A DNA stretch of 64,000 bases from assembly GCF_029338235.1 (NCBI RefSeq), contig NZ_CP119785.1, positions 558,001 to 622,000 of the forward strand, in the 5' to 3' direction. The stretch comes from Haloarcula rara (GTDB lineage Archaea > Halobacteriota > Halobacteria > Halobacteriales > Haloarculaceae). Under the pieces are notes generated by a model. That model made no database searches and was not told the DNA's origin. It worked only from the letters and a program-made list of their open reading frames with translations. Each line of letters opens with the position of its first letter. The stretch's first letter is position 1. The position numbers and the translations under genes are program-made. Shown one piece after another: positions 15,120-24,458 of this stretch.

Positions 15120-17081
15120 ATGGGTTCGCCACCGAGCTGGTTCGAGGCGGAGGCCGCCTACAGCGACGACGTCACAGAGATGGACACGCTCGGTGAACTG
15201 TTCGCGGCGACCGCGACACGCAACGCCGAACGGGACGCCCAGCAGTACAAGGGCGGCGTCTACGACCGCTCGCTGACGGGCGAGATACTGGCGAGCCCGC
15301 CCGACGGTGCGTACGGGCGGCTCAGCTACGAGCGGATGGGCGAGCTGGTGCGGTATCTCGCCGCCGGATTCCGTGAGCTCGGCGTGACCGCCGACACCCG
15401 CGTGGGCATCTTCGCGTCGACGCGGATGGAGTGGGCGCTGACCGATTTCGCCGTGCTGTCGGCCGGCGGGGTCGTGACGACGGTGTACACCGACTCCTCG
15501 GCCCAGCAGGTCCGGTATCTGCTCGACGACCCGGACGCCGAGCTGGCGGTCGTGGGCACCGACGACCAGCTAGAGCGGGTGTTGTCGGTCGAGGACGACC
15601 TCGACCTCGAGGCCGTCGTCACGATGGACGACTGTGCGCCCGAGCGCGAGGACGTCCTGACGCTTTCCGACGTCTACGACCGGGGCGAGGCCGCCTTCGA
15701 GGCCAGCGAGTACGAGTCCTGGCTCGCCGACCGGTCGCTGGACGACCTCGCGAGCATCATCTACACCTCGGGGACCACCGGCCAACCGAAGGGCGTCGAG
15801 CTGACACACCGGAACTTCCGCTCGAACGTCAACCAGACACGGCGGCGGCTGGGCCCCCGTCCGGACAAGGCCCCGGGGCTCCCGACGGTCGCGGCCGGGA
15901 AGCGCTCTATCGCCTTCCTCCCGCTGGCCCACGTCTTCGAACGGCTTGCGGGTCACTTCTTCATGTACGCCTCCGGCGTCACCGTCTGCTACGCCGAGAG
16001 TCCGGACACACTGGCTGAGGACCTCGAACAGGTGCGCCCGCACTTTGGCGCCAGCGTCCCTCGCGTCTACGAGCGCATCTTCCGACGGATGCGCGAGCAG
16101 GCCAGCGCCTCGCCGGTCAAAGAGCGTATCTTCGAGTGGGCGCTGGGCGTCGCCAGAGAGCACGCCCGTACCGACGACCCGGGGTCGCTGTTGACGCTCC
16201 AGCACCGGCTGGCCGACCGCCTCGTCTACAGCACCGTCAGAGAGGGGCTCGGCGGCGAGGTAGAGTTCATGGTCAGTGGCGGCGGGAGCCTCTCGAAAGA
16301 GCTGTGCGAGACGTTCATCGGGATGGGTATCGACATCGTCGAGGGGTACGGGCTCACCGAGACGGCCCCGGTCATCTCCGTCAATCCGCCGGAGGACCTC
16401 CGGCCGGGGACGCTCGGCTACCCGGTCACCGAAATCGACGTCCACATCGACGAACACGTCGTCGACGAGACGGAGTCCGACGACGCCAGCGGTCGGCTGG
16501 GCGAGCTGCTCGTCGCCGGCCCCAACGTCACCGAGGGCTACTGGGGGAACCCGGGCGAGACGACCCGCGGGTTCACCGAACTGGAGGGGCGGCGCTGGTT
16601 CCGGACCGGCGACGTGGTCGAGCTGACCGACGACGGCTTTCTGGTGTATCACGACCGAATCAAACAGCTCCTGGTGCTCTCGACGGGGAAGAACGTCGCC
16701 CCACAGCCAATCGAGGACCTGTTTGCGACGGTCGACCGGGTCGACCAGATAATGGTCGTCGGCGACGACGAGAAGTTCGTCGGGGCGCTCATCGTCCCCG
16801 ACTTCGAGGAGATGGAACGGCTCGCGGCCAGGGAGGGTATCGACCTGCCCGACGACCCGGCTGCCCAGTGTGCACATGATGCCGTTCGCGGCTGGATTCA
16901 GGCCGCCGTCGACGAGGCCAACGCGGAGCTAGAGCGCACCGAGCGCATCAAGGCCTTCGAGCTGGTCCCCGAGGAGTGGACTGCGCGCAACGACCTCCTC
17001 ACGCCGTCGATGAAGAAGAAGCGCCGCAACATCCGTCAGGAGTTCGAGGACGCCGTCGACGCGATATACGCCGAGGAGTAG
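15120..17081 (+). CDS. Long-chain acyl-CoA synthetase (AMP-forming)
   Basis: This 653-residue ANL-superfamily enzyme activates a carboxylic acid to acyl-AMP and then acyl-CoA. It shows the P-loop-like YTSGTTGQPKG (about 215), GYGLTETAPVIS (about 405), and the C-terminal hinge region YHDRIKQLLVLSTGKNVAP with the catalytic Lys expected here. Similarity is to FadD15-type long-chain enzymes; the exact chain length cannot be told. ATG 15120 is preferred to GTG 15105, five codons upstream. The gene is monocistronic. Confidence 0.9.
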   Translation: MGSPPSWFEAEAAYSDDVTEMDTLGELFAATATRNAERDAQQYKGGVYDRSLTGEILASPPDGAYGRLSYERMGELVRYLAAGFRELGVTADTRVGIFASTRMEWALTDFAVLSAGGVVTTVYTDSSAQQVRYLLDDPDAELAVVGTDDQLERVLSVEDDLDLEAVVTMDDCAPEREDVLTLSDVYDRGEAAFEASEYESWLADRSLDDLASIIYTSGTTGQPKGVELTHRNFRSNVNQTRRRLGPRPDKAPGLPTVAAGKRSIAFLPLAHVFERLAGHFFMYASGVTVCYAESPDTLAEDLEQVRPHFGASVPRVYERIFRRMREQASASPVKERIFEWALGVAREHARTDDPGSLLTLQHRLADRLVYSTVREGLGGEVEFMVSGGGSLSKELCETFIGMGIDIVEGYGLTETAPVISVNPPEDLRPGTLGYPVTEIDVHIDEHVVDETESDDASGRLGELLVAGPNVTEGYWGNPGETTRGFTELEGRRWFRTGDVVELTDDGFLVYHDRIKQLLVLSTGKNVAPQPIEDLFATVDRVDQIMVVGDDEKFVGALIVPDFEEMERLAAREGIDLPDDPAAQCAHDAVRGWIQAAVDEANAELERTERIKAFELVPEEWTARNDLLTPSMKKKRRNIRQEFEDAVDAIYAEE

Positions 17082-17139
17082 TATGATTGCTGATAACTGG
17101 CCCGCGGTGTTGAAGTAGCTACTCCGCTACAGTTAGGCA

Positions 17140-18639
17140 ATGGCAGACGGGACTCCCCGGGTCACGACCGACGGTGGCCGGTCGCATGACACCGGTCGGC
17201 CGGACCCGCTGTTCGATGTTCTCCCCGACCCAGCGGTGCTCGTGGATTTCGGTGCAGACGAGCCGCGTGTTTGTCGCATCAACGAGGCGTTCGCCCGGAC
17301 GTTCGGGCACGACGCCGAATCGGTCGTCGGGGAACCGCTCGGGGAACTGCTCGCGGCACCGTCGTCCAAGGCCGTGCGTGCGGCACTCACCGGCCCGGCA
17401 GACGGCGCCTGCGAGGTGCGACGCGAGACAGCCCACGGCCGGGAGCGCGAGTACCAGTTCCGGGGCGTCCGCACCGACGACTCGGACCGGGTGTACGGGC
17501 TCTACACCGACATCACCGAACGGACAGCTCACGAGGCAAACCTGACGGCGCTGCACGAGACGGCCCGGGAGCTGATGGTTGCCGAGTCCACCGACGAGGT
17601 GGTCGACATCGGCGTCCACGCCGCCAGGGACGTCCTGGGGTACGAAATGGCGGCAATATACCGCTACGACGAGGTGACGGGCTCGCTGGTGCCCGCGGTG
17701 ACGACCGACCGCACGGCGGCAATCCTGGGCGACGTGCCGACGCTCCCCGGCGGCGAGAGCATCGCGTGGCGGGCCTTCGAGACGGGCGAGGCAGTCGTCT
17801 GTGACGACGTCCGCCAGGAACCGGACGTGTTCAACGACGCGACACCGGTCCGCTCGGAGATGTTGTTCCCGCTGGGTGACCACGGCGTGTTACTGGTGTT
17901 TGCCACCGAACCGGCCGCCTTCGACGAGACGGACCGCTCGCTGGGACAGGTGCTGGCCGCGAACATCCAGTCGGGACTCCAGCAGGCCGCTCGCGAGGAG
18001 ACGCTCCGAGAACGCGAACAGGCGTTGTCCCGCCAGAACGAGCGCTTAGAGGAGTTCGCCTCCATCGTCTCACACGACCTTCGGACGCCGCTCGACCTCG
18101 CGGGCGCCCACCTCGAACTGGCCGCCGAGGGCAGCCAGGCCGGCGACCACCTCGAGAACGTCGCCGCGGCCCACCGCCGGATGTCCGAACTCATCGACGA
18201 CGTGCTCACGTGGGCTCGCGAGGGCGACGCCGTCGAGTCGACCGAACCCGTGTCGCTGCCCGCGCTGCTCTCGGCGTGCTGGGCCGACCGCCAGCCCGAC
18301 GGGGCGACCCTCGAGGTCACGACCGAACGCACGGTTCAGGCCGACCGAAGCCGGCTCAGACAGCTCTTCGACAACCTGCTGGACAACGCCGTCACCCACG
18401 CCGGGCCGGCGGCGACGATACGCGTCGGCGACATCGACGGCGGCGTCTACGTCGCCGACGACGGGCCCGGCATTCCGCCAGTGGAACGGGACGCCGTCTT
18501 CGACTTCGGCCACGCGCTCGCCGCCGAAAGCACCGGCTTCGGACTCGCTATCGTCGGCGAGATCGTCGAGGCCCACGGCTGGTCGATTTCCCTCACGGAG
18601 AGCGAGCACGGCGGCGCGCGCTTCGAGATACGATTCTGA
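17140..18639 (+). CDS. PAS-GAF sensor histidine kinase
   Basis: This 499-residue soluble kinase has a PAS domain at about 20-130, a GAF domain at about 135-290 and a HisKA dimerisation helix with the phospho-acceptor His near 311 in SIVSHDLRTP. The HATPase domain carries an N box LFDNLLDNAVTH (about 409), a G1 box VADDGPGIP (about 440) and a G2 box GFGLAIVGEIV. No membrane segment is present, so it senses a cytoplasmic signal. No response regulator is adjacent; orphan kinases are common in haloarchaea. Confidence 0.92.
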   Translation: MADGTPRVTTDGGRSHDTGRPDPLFDVLPDPAVLVDFGADEPRVCRINEAFARTFGHDAESVVGEPLGELLAAPSSKAVRAALTGPADGACEVRRETAHGREREYQFRGVRTDDSDRVYGLYTDITERTAHEANLTALHETARELMVAESTDEVVDIGVHAARDVLGYEMAAIYRYDEVTGSLVPAVTTDRTAAILGDVPTLPGGESIAWRAFETGEAVVCDDVRQEPDVFNDATPVRSEMLFPLGDHGVLLVFATEPAAFDETDRSLGQVLAANIQSGLQQAAREETLREREQALSRQNERLEEFASIVSHDLRTPLDLAGAHLELAAEGSQAGDHLENVAAAHRRMSELIDDVLTWAREGDAVESTEPVSLPALLSACWADRQPDGATLEVTTERTVQADRSRLRQLFDNLLDNAVTHAGPAATIRVGDIDGGVYVADDGPGIPPVERDAVFDFGHALAAESTGFGLAIVGEIVEAHGWSISLTESEHGGARFEIRF

Positions 18640-18705
18640 GCGCGGTCGTGTCCGAACCGGCCACACGACCGCCGCACTGAAACCGCTCGCGCGGGTAGGG
18701 CGCCC

Positions 18706-19245
18706 ATGACCGACGACTACGCCGAGGAACTCCGCCGGAATCGCGCCGAGAAAGACGACTTCTTCGCCGAGCACCCGCAGTCGCCCATCCCGCCGGAAGA
18801 ACGGGCGGCGTTCGACGGGCTGTCGTACTTCGACCCCGACCCGGACTACCGCGTCGAGGCGTCGGTGACCCGCCACGCCGACCCCGAGCCCGTCGAGATG
18901 GAGACGACCGACGGCCGCGTGGTCAGGTACCTGCACGTCGTCACCTTCGAGTTCGACGTCGACGGCGAGGCCGCCACCCTCCAGGGGTACCGGCAGGCCG
19001 GGGACGACCCCGGACAGCTCTTCGTCCCGTTCCGGGACAAGACGACGGGCCAACAGACGTACAAACGGGGCCGGTACATGGAGCTGGAACACGACGGCAA
19101 ACTGACCGACGGGGAAGCTATCACGCTCGATTTTAACCTCGCGTACGCCCCCTTCTGTGCCTACAGCGACACCTTCTCTTGTCCGCTCCCGCCCGAGGCG
19201 AACTGGCTGGACGTGGCCGTCGAGGCCGGCGAACGGACGGACTGA
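18706..19245 (+). CDS. DUF1684 family protein
   Basis: This 179-residue cytoplasmic protein has the full DUF1684 pattern: an N-terminal RAEKDDFF helix, a FVPFRDKTTGQQTYKRGRYM segment, LDFNLAYAPFCAYSDTFSCP and a final PPEANWLDVAVEAGER. The family is widespread in bacteria and haloarchaea and has no established activity; the conserved Asn, Cys and Glu residues suggest an enzyme or ligand-binding fold. The gene lies between a kinase and a CPBP protease, all on the plus strand but with gaps. Confidence 0.85.
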   Translation: MTDDYAEELRRNRAEKDDFFAEHPQSPIPPEERAAFDGLSYFDPDPDYRVEASVTRHADPEPVEMETTDGRVVRYLHVVTFEFDVDGEAATLQGYRQAGDDPGQLFVPFRDKTTGQQTYKRGRYMELEHDGKLTDGEAITLDFNLAYAPFCAYSDTFSCPLPPEANWLDVAVEAGERTD

Positions 19246-19293
19246 CCGGCCGAGAGGGAACGGCTTTTCAGGGTGTCGTTGCTACTGAGAGGT

Positions 19294-20151
19294 ATGTCAA
19301 CCGCGTCACGCGAGCGTCCGCGCCTCCAGTCGGCCATCGCGCTGGTCTCCGCGCTGGGTCTCGGGGCCGGTGGGCTCGCCCTCGGGTTCGCGCTGCTCAT
19401 CCTGACGGTCGCAGGTATCGGGCTCGTCACCGGGGCGGGACTGTCGACCTTCGGCTTCCTCGTACTCAGTCTCGTCCTCGTCCAGGGTATCGGCTGTGGC
19501 GGCGTCGCGCTGAGCTACTACAAGCTCAGACCGGTCATCGGGCCGCGTGTGCGGTCCGCGCTCGACATCGGCGGCGACGGGCCGACGTTCGGAATCCCCG
19601 TCTCGGTCCCGAGTCTGCGCCAGGTAGGTATCGTCATCGCCGGCTACGCCGCGGCCATCGTCTGGGTGATGGTCTCCGGCATCATCCTGACCGTCGTCCA
19701 AGAGATTCGCGGCCAGCCACTCAACACGGGGGAAAACGCCGCCGCGGAACTCGGGCGGACGAACCCGGAACTACTCCTGTTGCTGATTCCGGCCTCGATT
19801 CTCGTCATCGGCCCGGGCGAGGAGCTGCTCTTCCGCGGCGTCGTCCAGGCGCGCATCCGGGAGCGGTTCAGCCGCGTGCCCGGTATCGCCATCGCGAGCC
19901 TCTTCTTTGCGGCGCTGCACATCGTCGCGCTCGTGGGCGGCTCGCTGGTGGGCAACCTCGTCGTCGTGAGCATCCTCTTTGGCACCGCGACGGTCTTCGG
20001 CGTCGCCTACGAGTACGCCGAGAACATCGTCGTCCCGTCGCTGATACACGGGCTCTACAACGCGACGCTGTTTACCCTCCTCTATGTCAGCCTGACACTG
20101 AGCGAGGAACTGCCACAGCAGGGACAGGCGCTGCTGGGACTCCTCCCGTAA
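19294..20151 (+). CDS. CPBP family intramembrane metalloprotease
   Basis: This 285-residue membrane protein has about seven to eight hydrophobic helices. The CPBP (Abi, CAAX-prenyl protease 2-like) motifs are present in order: EELLFRG near 176-182, FFAALH near 205-210 and HGLYN near 252. These place Glu-Glu and His residues for zinc-type catalysis within the membrane. Substrates of haloarchaeal members are unknown; prenyl-protein processing or bacteriocin self-immunity are the usual suggestions. ATG 19294 is preferred over a GTG seven codons upstream. Confidence 0.9.
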   Translation: MSTASRERPRLQSAIALVSALGLGAGGLALGFALLILTVAGIGLVTGAGLSTFGFLVLSLVLVQGIGCGGVALSYYKLRPVIGPRVRSALDIGGDGPTFGIPVSVPSLRQVGIVIAGYAAAIVWVMVSGIILTVVQEIRGQPLNTGENAAAELGRTNPELLLLLIPASILVIGPGEELLFRGVVQARIRERFSRVPGIAIASLFFAALHIVALVGGSLVGNLVVVSILFGTATVFGVAYEYAENIVVPSLIHGLYNATLFTLLYVSLTLSEELPQQGQALLGLLP

Positions 20152-20448
20152 CTACTCGCGGGCCGCCTCGACGTGGACGGTTGCCTCCTCCGGCGTCATC
20201 CCGCGGACGCCACACGCACAGGCGAGCAGCTCCGGGTCGGTCAGCTCGTCGACCTGCTCCCGGCTGGCCCGCTCCAGCGACCCGCTGTCGGGGTCGTAGT
20301 CGAAGTAGACCCGGTAGCTGACCTGCGAGACCCCCTCGATGCGGTGGGTCTCCTCGGGGTCCGGGTCGTGGATGGCCGCCTCGTGTTCGGCCTGCATCGT
20401 CTCTTTCCACTCCTGTAGGTTCGATTCCGGGTCGCTTTCGTCGGTCAT
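20152..20448 (-). CDS. Conserved hypothetical 98-residue acidic protein
   Basis: This small soluble protein has an acidic N-terminus, a central YRVYFDYDPDSGSLERAS hairpin-like part and a C-terminal half with LLACACGVRGMTPEEATVHV, including a CAC pair. It is convergent with the CPBP gene with no base between the stops. The start at 20448 is chosen because upstream codons in frame are not acidic. I do not recognise the family. Confidence 0.7.
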   Translation of the reverse strand: MTDESDPESNLQEWKETMQAEHEAAIHDPDPEETHRIEGVSQVSYRVYFDYDPDSGSLERASREQVDELTDPELLACACGVRGMTPEEATVHVEAARE

Positions 20449-20624
20449 GGACGGACGCTGGCGATGGGCGGACAAAAAGGGCAGTGTCGAACGCACGGGA
20501 CTCACGGCAGCACACGTACTCGCTGTCTTCCCCACACGACTCGCTCACTCGCGTTCTCCGCGACGGTGTGGCCTCCGACTCGACGTAAGCGATGCCTGTG
20601 GGGAAGCCCACAGCCTGCCGGCGG

Positions 20625-21680
20625 TCACCGCTGTGAGTCCCGCAGAATCAACGGCTCGATAGCGAGCGTTCGCTTCGCGATGGTGACGATGCGCAGCACG
20701 TACGCGGTAAACAGCAGGAACGGGGTGAGCGTCACGGTGAAGGCGGCACCGATGAGCACCGTGATGTGTGCCACGCCGAGCGTGTTCCCGGGGAGTGTCG
20801 CGGCTTCGACAGCGATGAGCATGACGCCGGCAACGACCAGCGCTGGAATCGCCGCGTACAGAATTAGCTGCGAGAGGGTGACCAGCGCCCACTCGAAGTA
20901 CAGCGTCTTCACGTGCTCTCTGGCCGGACCGAACATCGAAAGGGCCGTCTTCAGCTCCGTGAGAAGCCGCTCCTCCGGTTCGCCGAGGTCCGCCGCGTGG
21001 TCGTTTGCGATGCGCTCTACCTGGAATATCTTCCAGCCGTAATTGAAGTTCAGCGCCGCGAACAGCACGTCGAAACTGCCGAATCTCGCGCCGTCGAGTT
21101 GCTCCCGGACCAGCTCGGCGTTGCCGACGAGACTCTCGGTGAACGCCTGGAGTTCCCACTGGAGCTGGGCGTTTTCGACGTCGCTCAGGCCGTCCCGCAC
21201 GGCCTCCGCACGCTGTTGGGCCACGCCGACGAGGCTCCGGAGAAACGCCGACGGGTCGGCCGGGCTGGGCGCACCGACGAGTTCCGCGGTGTAGTCGCGA
21301 AAGTCCATCGCGTTCTCCATGCGCTCGCGCTGGTCACCGAGCGGGCCGTTCTCCTGGGAGAGCACCAGCTGGCCGATGGTCACCACGAGCGTGACACCGG
21401 TGATTATCGCGCCAATCATCGTCGCGAACATCGTCTCGATAGTGTCGCCCGACCTGAGCTGGGGCACCACCGGGGGCGGAAGCACCGTCACGAGGGCGAC
21501 AAAGAACACGAACACGGCGAGTGCCAAAACGCCGGTCACGTGCCAGCGGTTCGCGCCGAGCAACAGCCAGATTTTGAGCTGGCTCTCCCCGGCCCGCTGG
21601 CGCATGGTGTTTTCGGTGCTGACGTCGATATCGGTGTCGACGTTCGGGTTCGCCTCGCCGTCGATATCGTCGGCGCTCAC
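20625..21680 (-). CDS. Haloarchaeal integral membrane protein, unknown function
   Basis: This 351-residue protein is predicted to have two helices at about 45-68 and 78-105, a large cytoplasmic helical domain (about 110-255) and two more helices at about 268-295 and 305-330. The GTG start at 21680 overlaps the stop of the upstream DUF4177-like gene by four bases, so both are translated together. No motif for transport or catalysis is seen. A CTGTGGG/CCCACAG hairpin at 20596-20613 lies just past the stop and could mark transcript end. Confidence 0.75.
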   Translation of the reverse strand: MSADDIDGEANPNVDTDIDVSTENTMRQRAGESQLKIWLLLGANRWHVTGVLALAVFVFFVALVTVLPPPVVPQLRSGDTIETMFATMIGAIITGVTLVVTIGQLVLSQENGPLGDQRERMENAMDFRDYTAELVGAPSPADPSAFLRSLVGVAQQRAEAVRDGLSDVENAQLQWELQAFTESLVGNAELVREQLDGARFGSFDVLFAALNFNYGWKIFQVERIANDHAADLGEPEERLLTELKTALSMFGPAREHVKTLYFEWALVTLSQLILYAAIPALVVAGVMLIAVEAATLPGNTLGVAHITVLIGAAFTVTLTPFLLFTAYVLRIVTIAKRTLAIEPLILRDSQR

Positions 21681-21898
21681 GAGGCCCCGTCCCCGCCGTC
21701 GTCTGTCGACCGCGCCGCACGCTCGAACACGAGGAACTTCGTCCCACCACCGGTGTAGTCGATGGTGTCGACGAACCGCCACCCCTCGGCGGCGAGTTCG
21801 TTCAGCGCCGCTTTGGGGTCGACCGATTCCTTCCGGGTCTCGCCGCGTGGCGGTCTGCGCGTCTCGTACTCCCAACGGTCAGTCTCGGACTGTCCCAT
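21677..21898 (-). CDS. DUF4177-like small protein
   Basis: This 73-residue protein has the DUF4177 pattern: an early WEYET strand, a central LNELAAEGWRFVDTID segment and a final strand KFLVFERA. DUF4177 proteins are small alpha/beta proteins of unknown function. The stop overlaps the GTG of the downstream membrane protein, which suggests that the two act together. A start three codons upstream (GTG) is possible. Confidence 0.75.
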   Translation of the reverse strand: MGQSETDRWEYETRRPPRGETRKESVDPKAALNELAAEGWRFVDTIDYTGGGTKFLVFERAARSTDDGGDGAS

Positions 21899-22101
21899 CA
21901 CTGACACATCTCTGCGGAGCTGTATAACGGTGGTCGCTCCGGATGGTGGCCATCCAGTGGCCGGAACCGTACCAGCCTGGCGAACGGTCCCGTAATCGGG
22001 TGAAACGACCCTGGAGCGAGCGAGAGTCCCGCCGGTAGGAAACGAGAAATGTCGCCCGGAACACTAACGTCCGGCATCATCCTCGGCGGTGTGCCACGTC
22101 A

Positions 22102-22360
22102 GCCGGCAAACCCTCGTGCCGGGCGAGCGACGACGCAGTCGTCGCTAGCTGCCGAACCGGCGTCAGCCGGCTCGGAGGTCGCCCGATAGGGCGACAGTTG
22201 CCACGACGGCGATAGCCGTCGAAGCGCGCGGTTTACGGCCGCAATCGGGTAGTTTCCGACTACCAATCGAGCGGGCTACGACCGCCAGTCGGGCAGGTAA
22301 CGCCTGCCACTCAGCTGTACCGCGCCCGGGTTCTCCGGACTGTCATCGTCCCGTTGGACG
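22102..22360 (-). ncRNA. Candidate structured RNA: run of at least eight hairpins
   Basis: The stretch holds consecutive inverted repeats and no credible coding frame. They are: 22103-22122 (6 bp), 22126-22146 (9 bp perfect, 3-base loop), 22152-22175 (9 of 10 bp, GTCA loop), 22178-22195 (7 bp, GATA loop), 22204-22221 (7 bp, GATA loop), 22248-22264 (6 bp), 22292-22308 (6 bp plus outer AGT/ACT) and 22347-22360 (5 bp). A minus-strand TTTAAT (22380-22375) could start an RNA near 22350. I could not match it to RNase P RNA (no GAGGAAAGTCC), SRP RNA (no GGAAGGGAGCAGC) or tRNA. The strand is a guess. Confidence 0.45.
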
Positions 22361-22442
22361 GGCCTCGGCCGGGGATTAAAGGCGCGCAGTGGCTCTAGCG
22401 GCCTGCCGTACCTAAGCGTGGCGCCTCTGGGGAGCCGACAGC

Positions 22443-23798
22443 TCAGATCGCGTAGTCGGCTTCCCGGAGCTGGACGTAGCGATCGTCGCGGTAGCCGAAC
22501 TTCCCCCACTTGTACTGTGCGACGAGCTGGACGCCGTGGACCCCGCCCCTGAGCGCGGCGTCGGCCTTGATACCGCGTCTGTCCATCAGGCTGTTTGCCG
22601 TGTCGAACGCGCGGTCCCAGTCGCGCGGGCCCCAGTCCCGGACCAGGTCCGCGAACGTGACGTTCCGGAGAATCTCGTCGCCGATGGCGGCGTGCCACTC
22701 GCGATTGTAGTTCTCCAGTGACTCCTCGGCGGCCAACCGACCCGCAATCTTCCCGGTGCGGACGGCGACGTGGTCGCCGCCCTCGTGGAACGCCGAGGTG
22801 GCCCCCATCGCACCGCCGACGACGGCGATGCCGGCGCCCGCGGGCGACTCGATGGGCCGGGTCGAGGAGATGGGGTAGGTCTCGGTCCCCTTCGCCTTGC
22901 CGCGCTCCTCGACCACGGGGAAGTCCTCGAGGTCGTAGCCGGGGAACTGGCGTTCGAGCAGTCGCTCGATGTACTGGCCGCCGCGGGGAATCCCCTCGTC
23001 GTCCTCGCGCAACAGCGCCCACTCGGCGTTCTCGTAGTCGTCGATGTCCAGCCCGATAGGCATCGTCAGCCCGATGCGTGCCACGTTGTCGTCGTTCGGG
23101 AATATCCACGGGTAGGCCGTGTGGCCGGGCATCATCCCCCACCAGAACTCGATGAAGTCGGGGTCGAAAAGCTCCTCGGGCATCCGGCGGTGTTCCTGGT
23201 AAGCGATGTGGTTGGCCTCGTTGGAGGGCAGTATCTCGCCCATCGTCCGGTCCAGCAGGAACTGGTCCAGCGTCGGCCCGGTGACGGTCCGCTGTGGACC
23301 GTCCGCGAGCACGACATAGTCGGTCTGGATATCCTCGCCGTCAGCCAGGTGGACAGTGTGACGTGGCGACGCCGAGAGCGTCGTGTCGACGCCCGTAACC
23401 GAGACGCCGACGCGATAGTCGGCGCCGGCGTCTTCGGCCCGGCCGCGGAGCCAGTCGTCGAACTTCGCGCGGTGGAACGTGAAGCCGAAGCCGTCGTAGC
23501 TGGCGCCGATACCGGTCTCGGTCATCGAAAGCTCCGAGCTGGGACCGTAGAACTTCGCGCCGTCGAGTTCGCTGAGGACGATGTCCTTGGGAATCTCGTC
23601 GGGCGCGTAGTCCATGATGTCGAGCCAGTAGTCGAGCAACCCGGCGGCGTCAGTCGAATCCGGGCCCGGACCGTCCCGGTCGGCACGGGGGACCCCCTTC
23701 TCTAAGACGACCGTGTCAGCGCCGCGGGCGGCGGCCGCCTCGGCGGCCGACGACCCCGCCGGACCACCGCCGACGATGGCCACGTCTACGTCTTCCAT
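22443..23798 (-). CDS. Geranylgeranyl reductase family FAD-dependent oxidoreductase
   Basis: This 451-residue flavoprotein belongs to the family that saturates the isoprenoid chains of archaeal ether lipids and related prenyl compounds. It has an N-terminal GGGPAG dinucleotide motif (10-15), YDGFGFTFHRAKFDDWL for the second conserved segment and VVGGAMGATSAFHEGGDHVA for the FAD ribityl-binding region. The C-terminal extension (about 370-451) is Arg/Asp-rich. The true substrate (lipid, menaquinone or other prenyl chain) is not determinable. A second family member lies at 41487-42722. The gene is monocistronic and convergent with nothing. Confidence 0.88.
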   Translation of the reverse strand: MEDVDVAIVGGGPAGSSAAEAAAARGADTVVLEKGVPRADRDGPGPDSTDAAGLLDYWLDIMDYAPDEIPKDIVLSELDGAKFYGPSSELSMTETGIGASYDGFGFTFHRAKFDDWLRGRAEDAGADYRVGVSVTGVDTTLSASPRHTVHLADGEDIQTDYVVLADGPQRTVTGPTLDQFLLDRTMGEILPSNEANHIAYQEHRRMPEELFDPDFIEFWWGMMPGHTAYPWIFPNDDNVARIGLTMPIGLDIDDYENAEWALLREDDEGIPRGGQYIERLLERQFPGYDLEDFPVVEERGKAKGTETYPISSTRPIESPAGAGIAVVGGAMGATSAFHEGGDHVAVRTGKIAGRLAAEESLENYNREWHAAIGDEILRNVTFADLVRDWGPRDWDRAFDTANSLMDRRGIKADAALRGGVHGVQLVAQYKWGKFGYRDDRYVQLREADYAI

Positions 23799-23828
23799 AC
23801 CCGCTACGGTGCCCCCGGCGGCTAAAAC

Positions 23829-24434
23829 CTATTGTCTCGGCTCGCGGGCGGCCCTGTCGAACGACCCCGCCGCGAGCGGGGGCTCCCCGCCGCCCTCGCC
23901 GGCCACGGCCGGAACCGACGTCTGTGCGTCCTCGAGGGTCGGTCCGGCACACTCCAGGTGGTCGACCGTGCGCTGGTAGTTCGGGTCCCCTGCGAGTCGG
24001 TGGCGAGGGACGGCGGCCTCGACGATTCGCCGGCGCGTGTCGAGCGCCACGAGACGACGGTGTCGCGGCGGCGACGCGGCGGTGACCGCGGCCCGCTCGA
24101 TTCGTTCGAGGACCGTCTCTCCCGAGACGGGCTTTCGCAGGTAGTCGTCGACGGGGATGTCGAGCAGGTCGACGTCCGGTTCGACGCTGCTTATCATCAC
24201 GACCGCCGGGTCGGCCTCGCGCCGGTCCAGTTCCCGCGCGACCGCCTCGCCGTTCCGTTTCGGCATCTCCCGGTCGAGGAGGACGACGTCGACAGTTTCG
24301 TCGAACCGTCGGAGCGCCTCCGCTCCGTCAGCTGCCGTCCGAACGTCGTCGAACTCCGCCAGCCAGCACTGATACAGCGAACGCATATCGCTGTCGTCGT
24401 CGGCGACCAGCACCGTTCCGGCGGCGTCTGTCAT
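23829..24434 (-). CDS. HalX-type response regulator
   Basis: This 201-residue protein has a receiver domain (residues 7-120) with the acidic pocket VADDD, phospho-acceptor Asp54 in VLLDREMP and the conserved Lys101 in YLRKPVS. It is followed by a HalX domain at about 122-165 (RRLVALDTRRRIVEAAV), a haloarchaeal output module of unknown action. The Pro/Gly-rich C-terminus is variable. The start at 24434 lies 25-32 bases after a TATA box, and an inverted repeat is found upstream. No partner kinase is adjacent. Confidence 0.9.
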   Translation of the reverse strand: MTDAAGTVLVADDDSDMRSLYQCWLAEFDDVRTAADGAEALRRFDETVDVVLLDREMPKRNGEAVARELDRREADPAVVMISSVEPDVDLLDIPVDDYLRKPVSGETVLERIERAAVTAASPPRHRRLVALDTRRRIVEAAVPRHRLAGDPNYQRTVDHLECAGPTLEDAQTSVPAVAGEGGGEPPLAAGSFDRAAREPRQ

Positions 24435-24458
24435 ACTACCCACCGGGGGCGTGGGAAA

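Noticed and set aside
15570..16877. 435-codon minus-strand frame opposite the acyl-CoA synthetase
   Set aside because: The plus-strand synthetase has full ANL motifs; the antisense frame has none.
22102..22360. RNase P RNA or SRP RNA as identity of the hairpin run
   Set aside because: GGCAGGTAACGCCTGCC looked like a bacterial RNase P hairpin, but GAGGAAAGTCC and the other conserved blocks are absent; the SRP GGAAG-type core is absent too.
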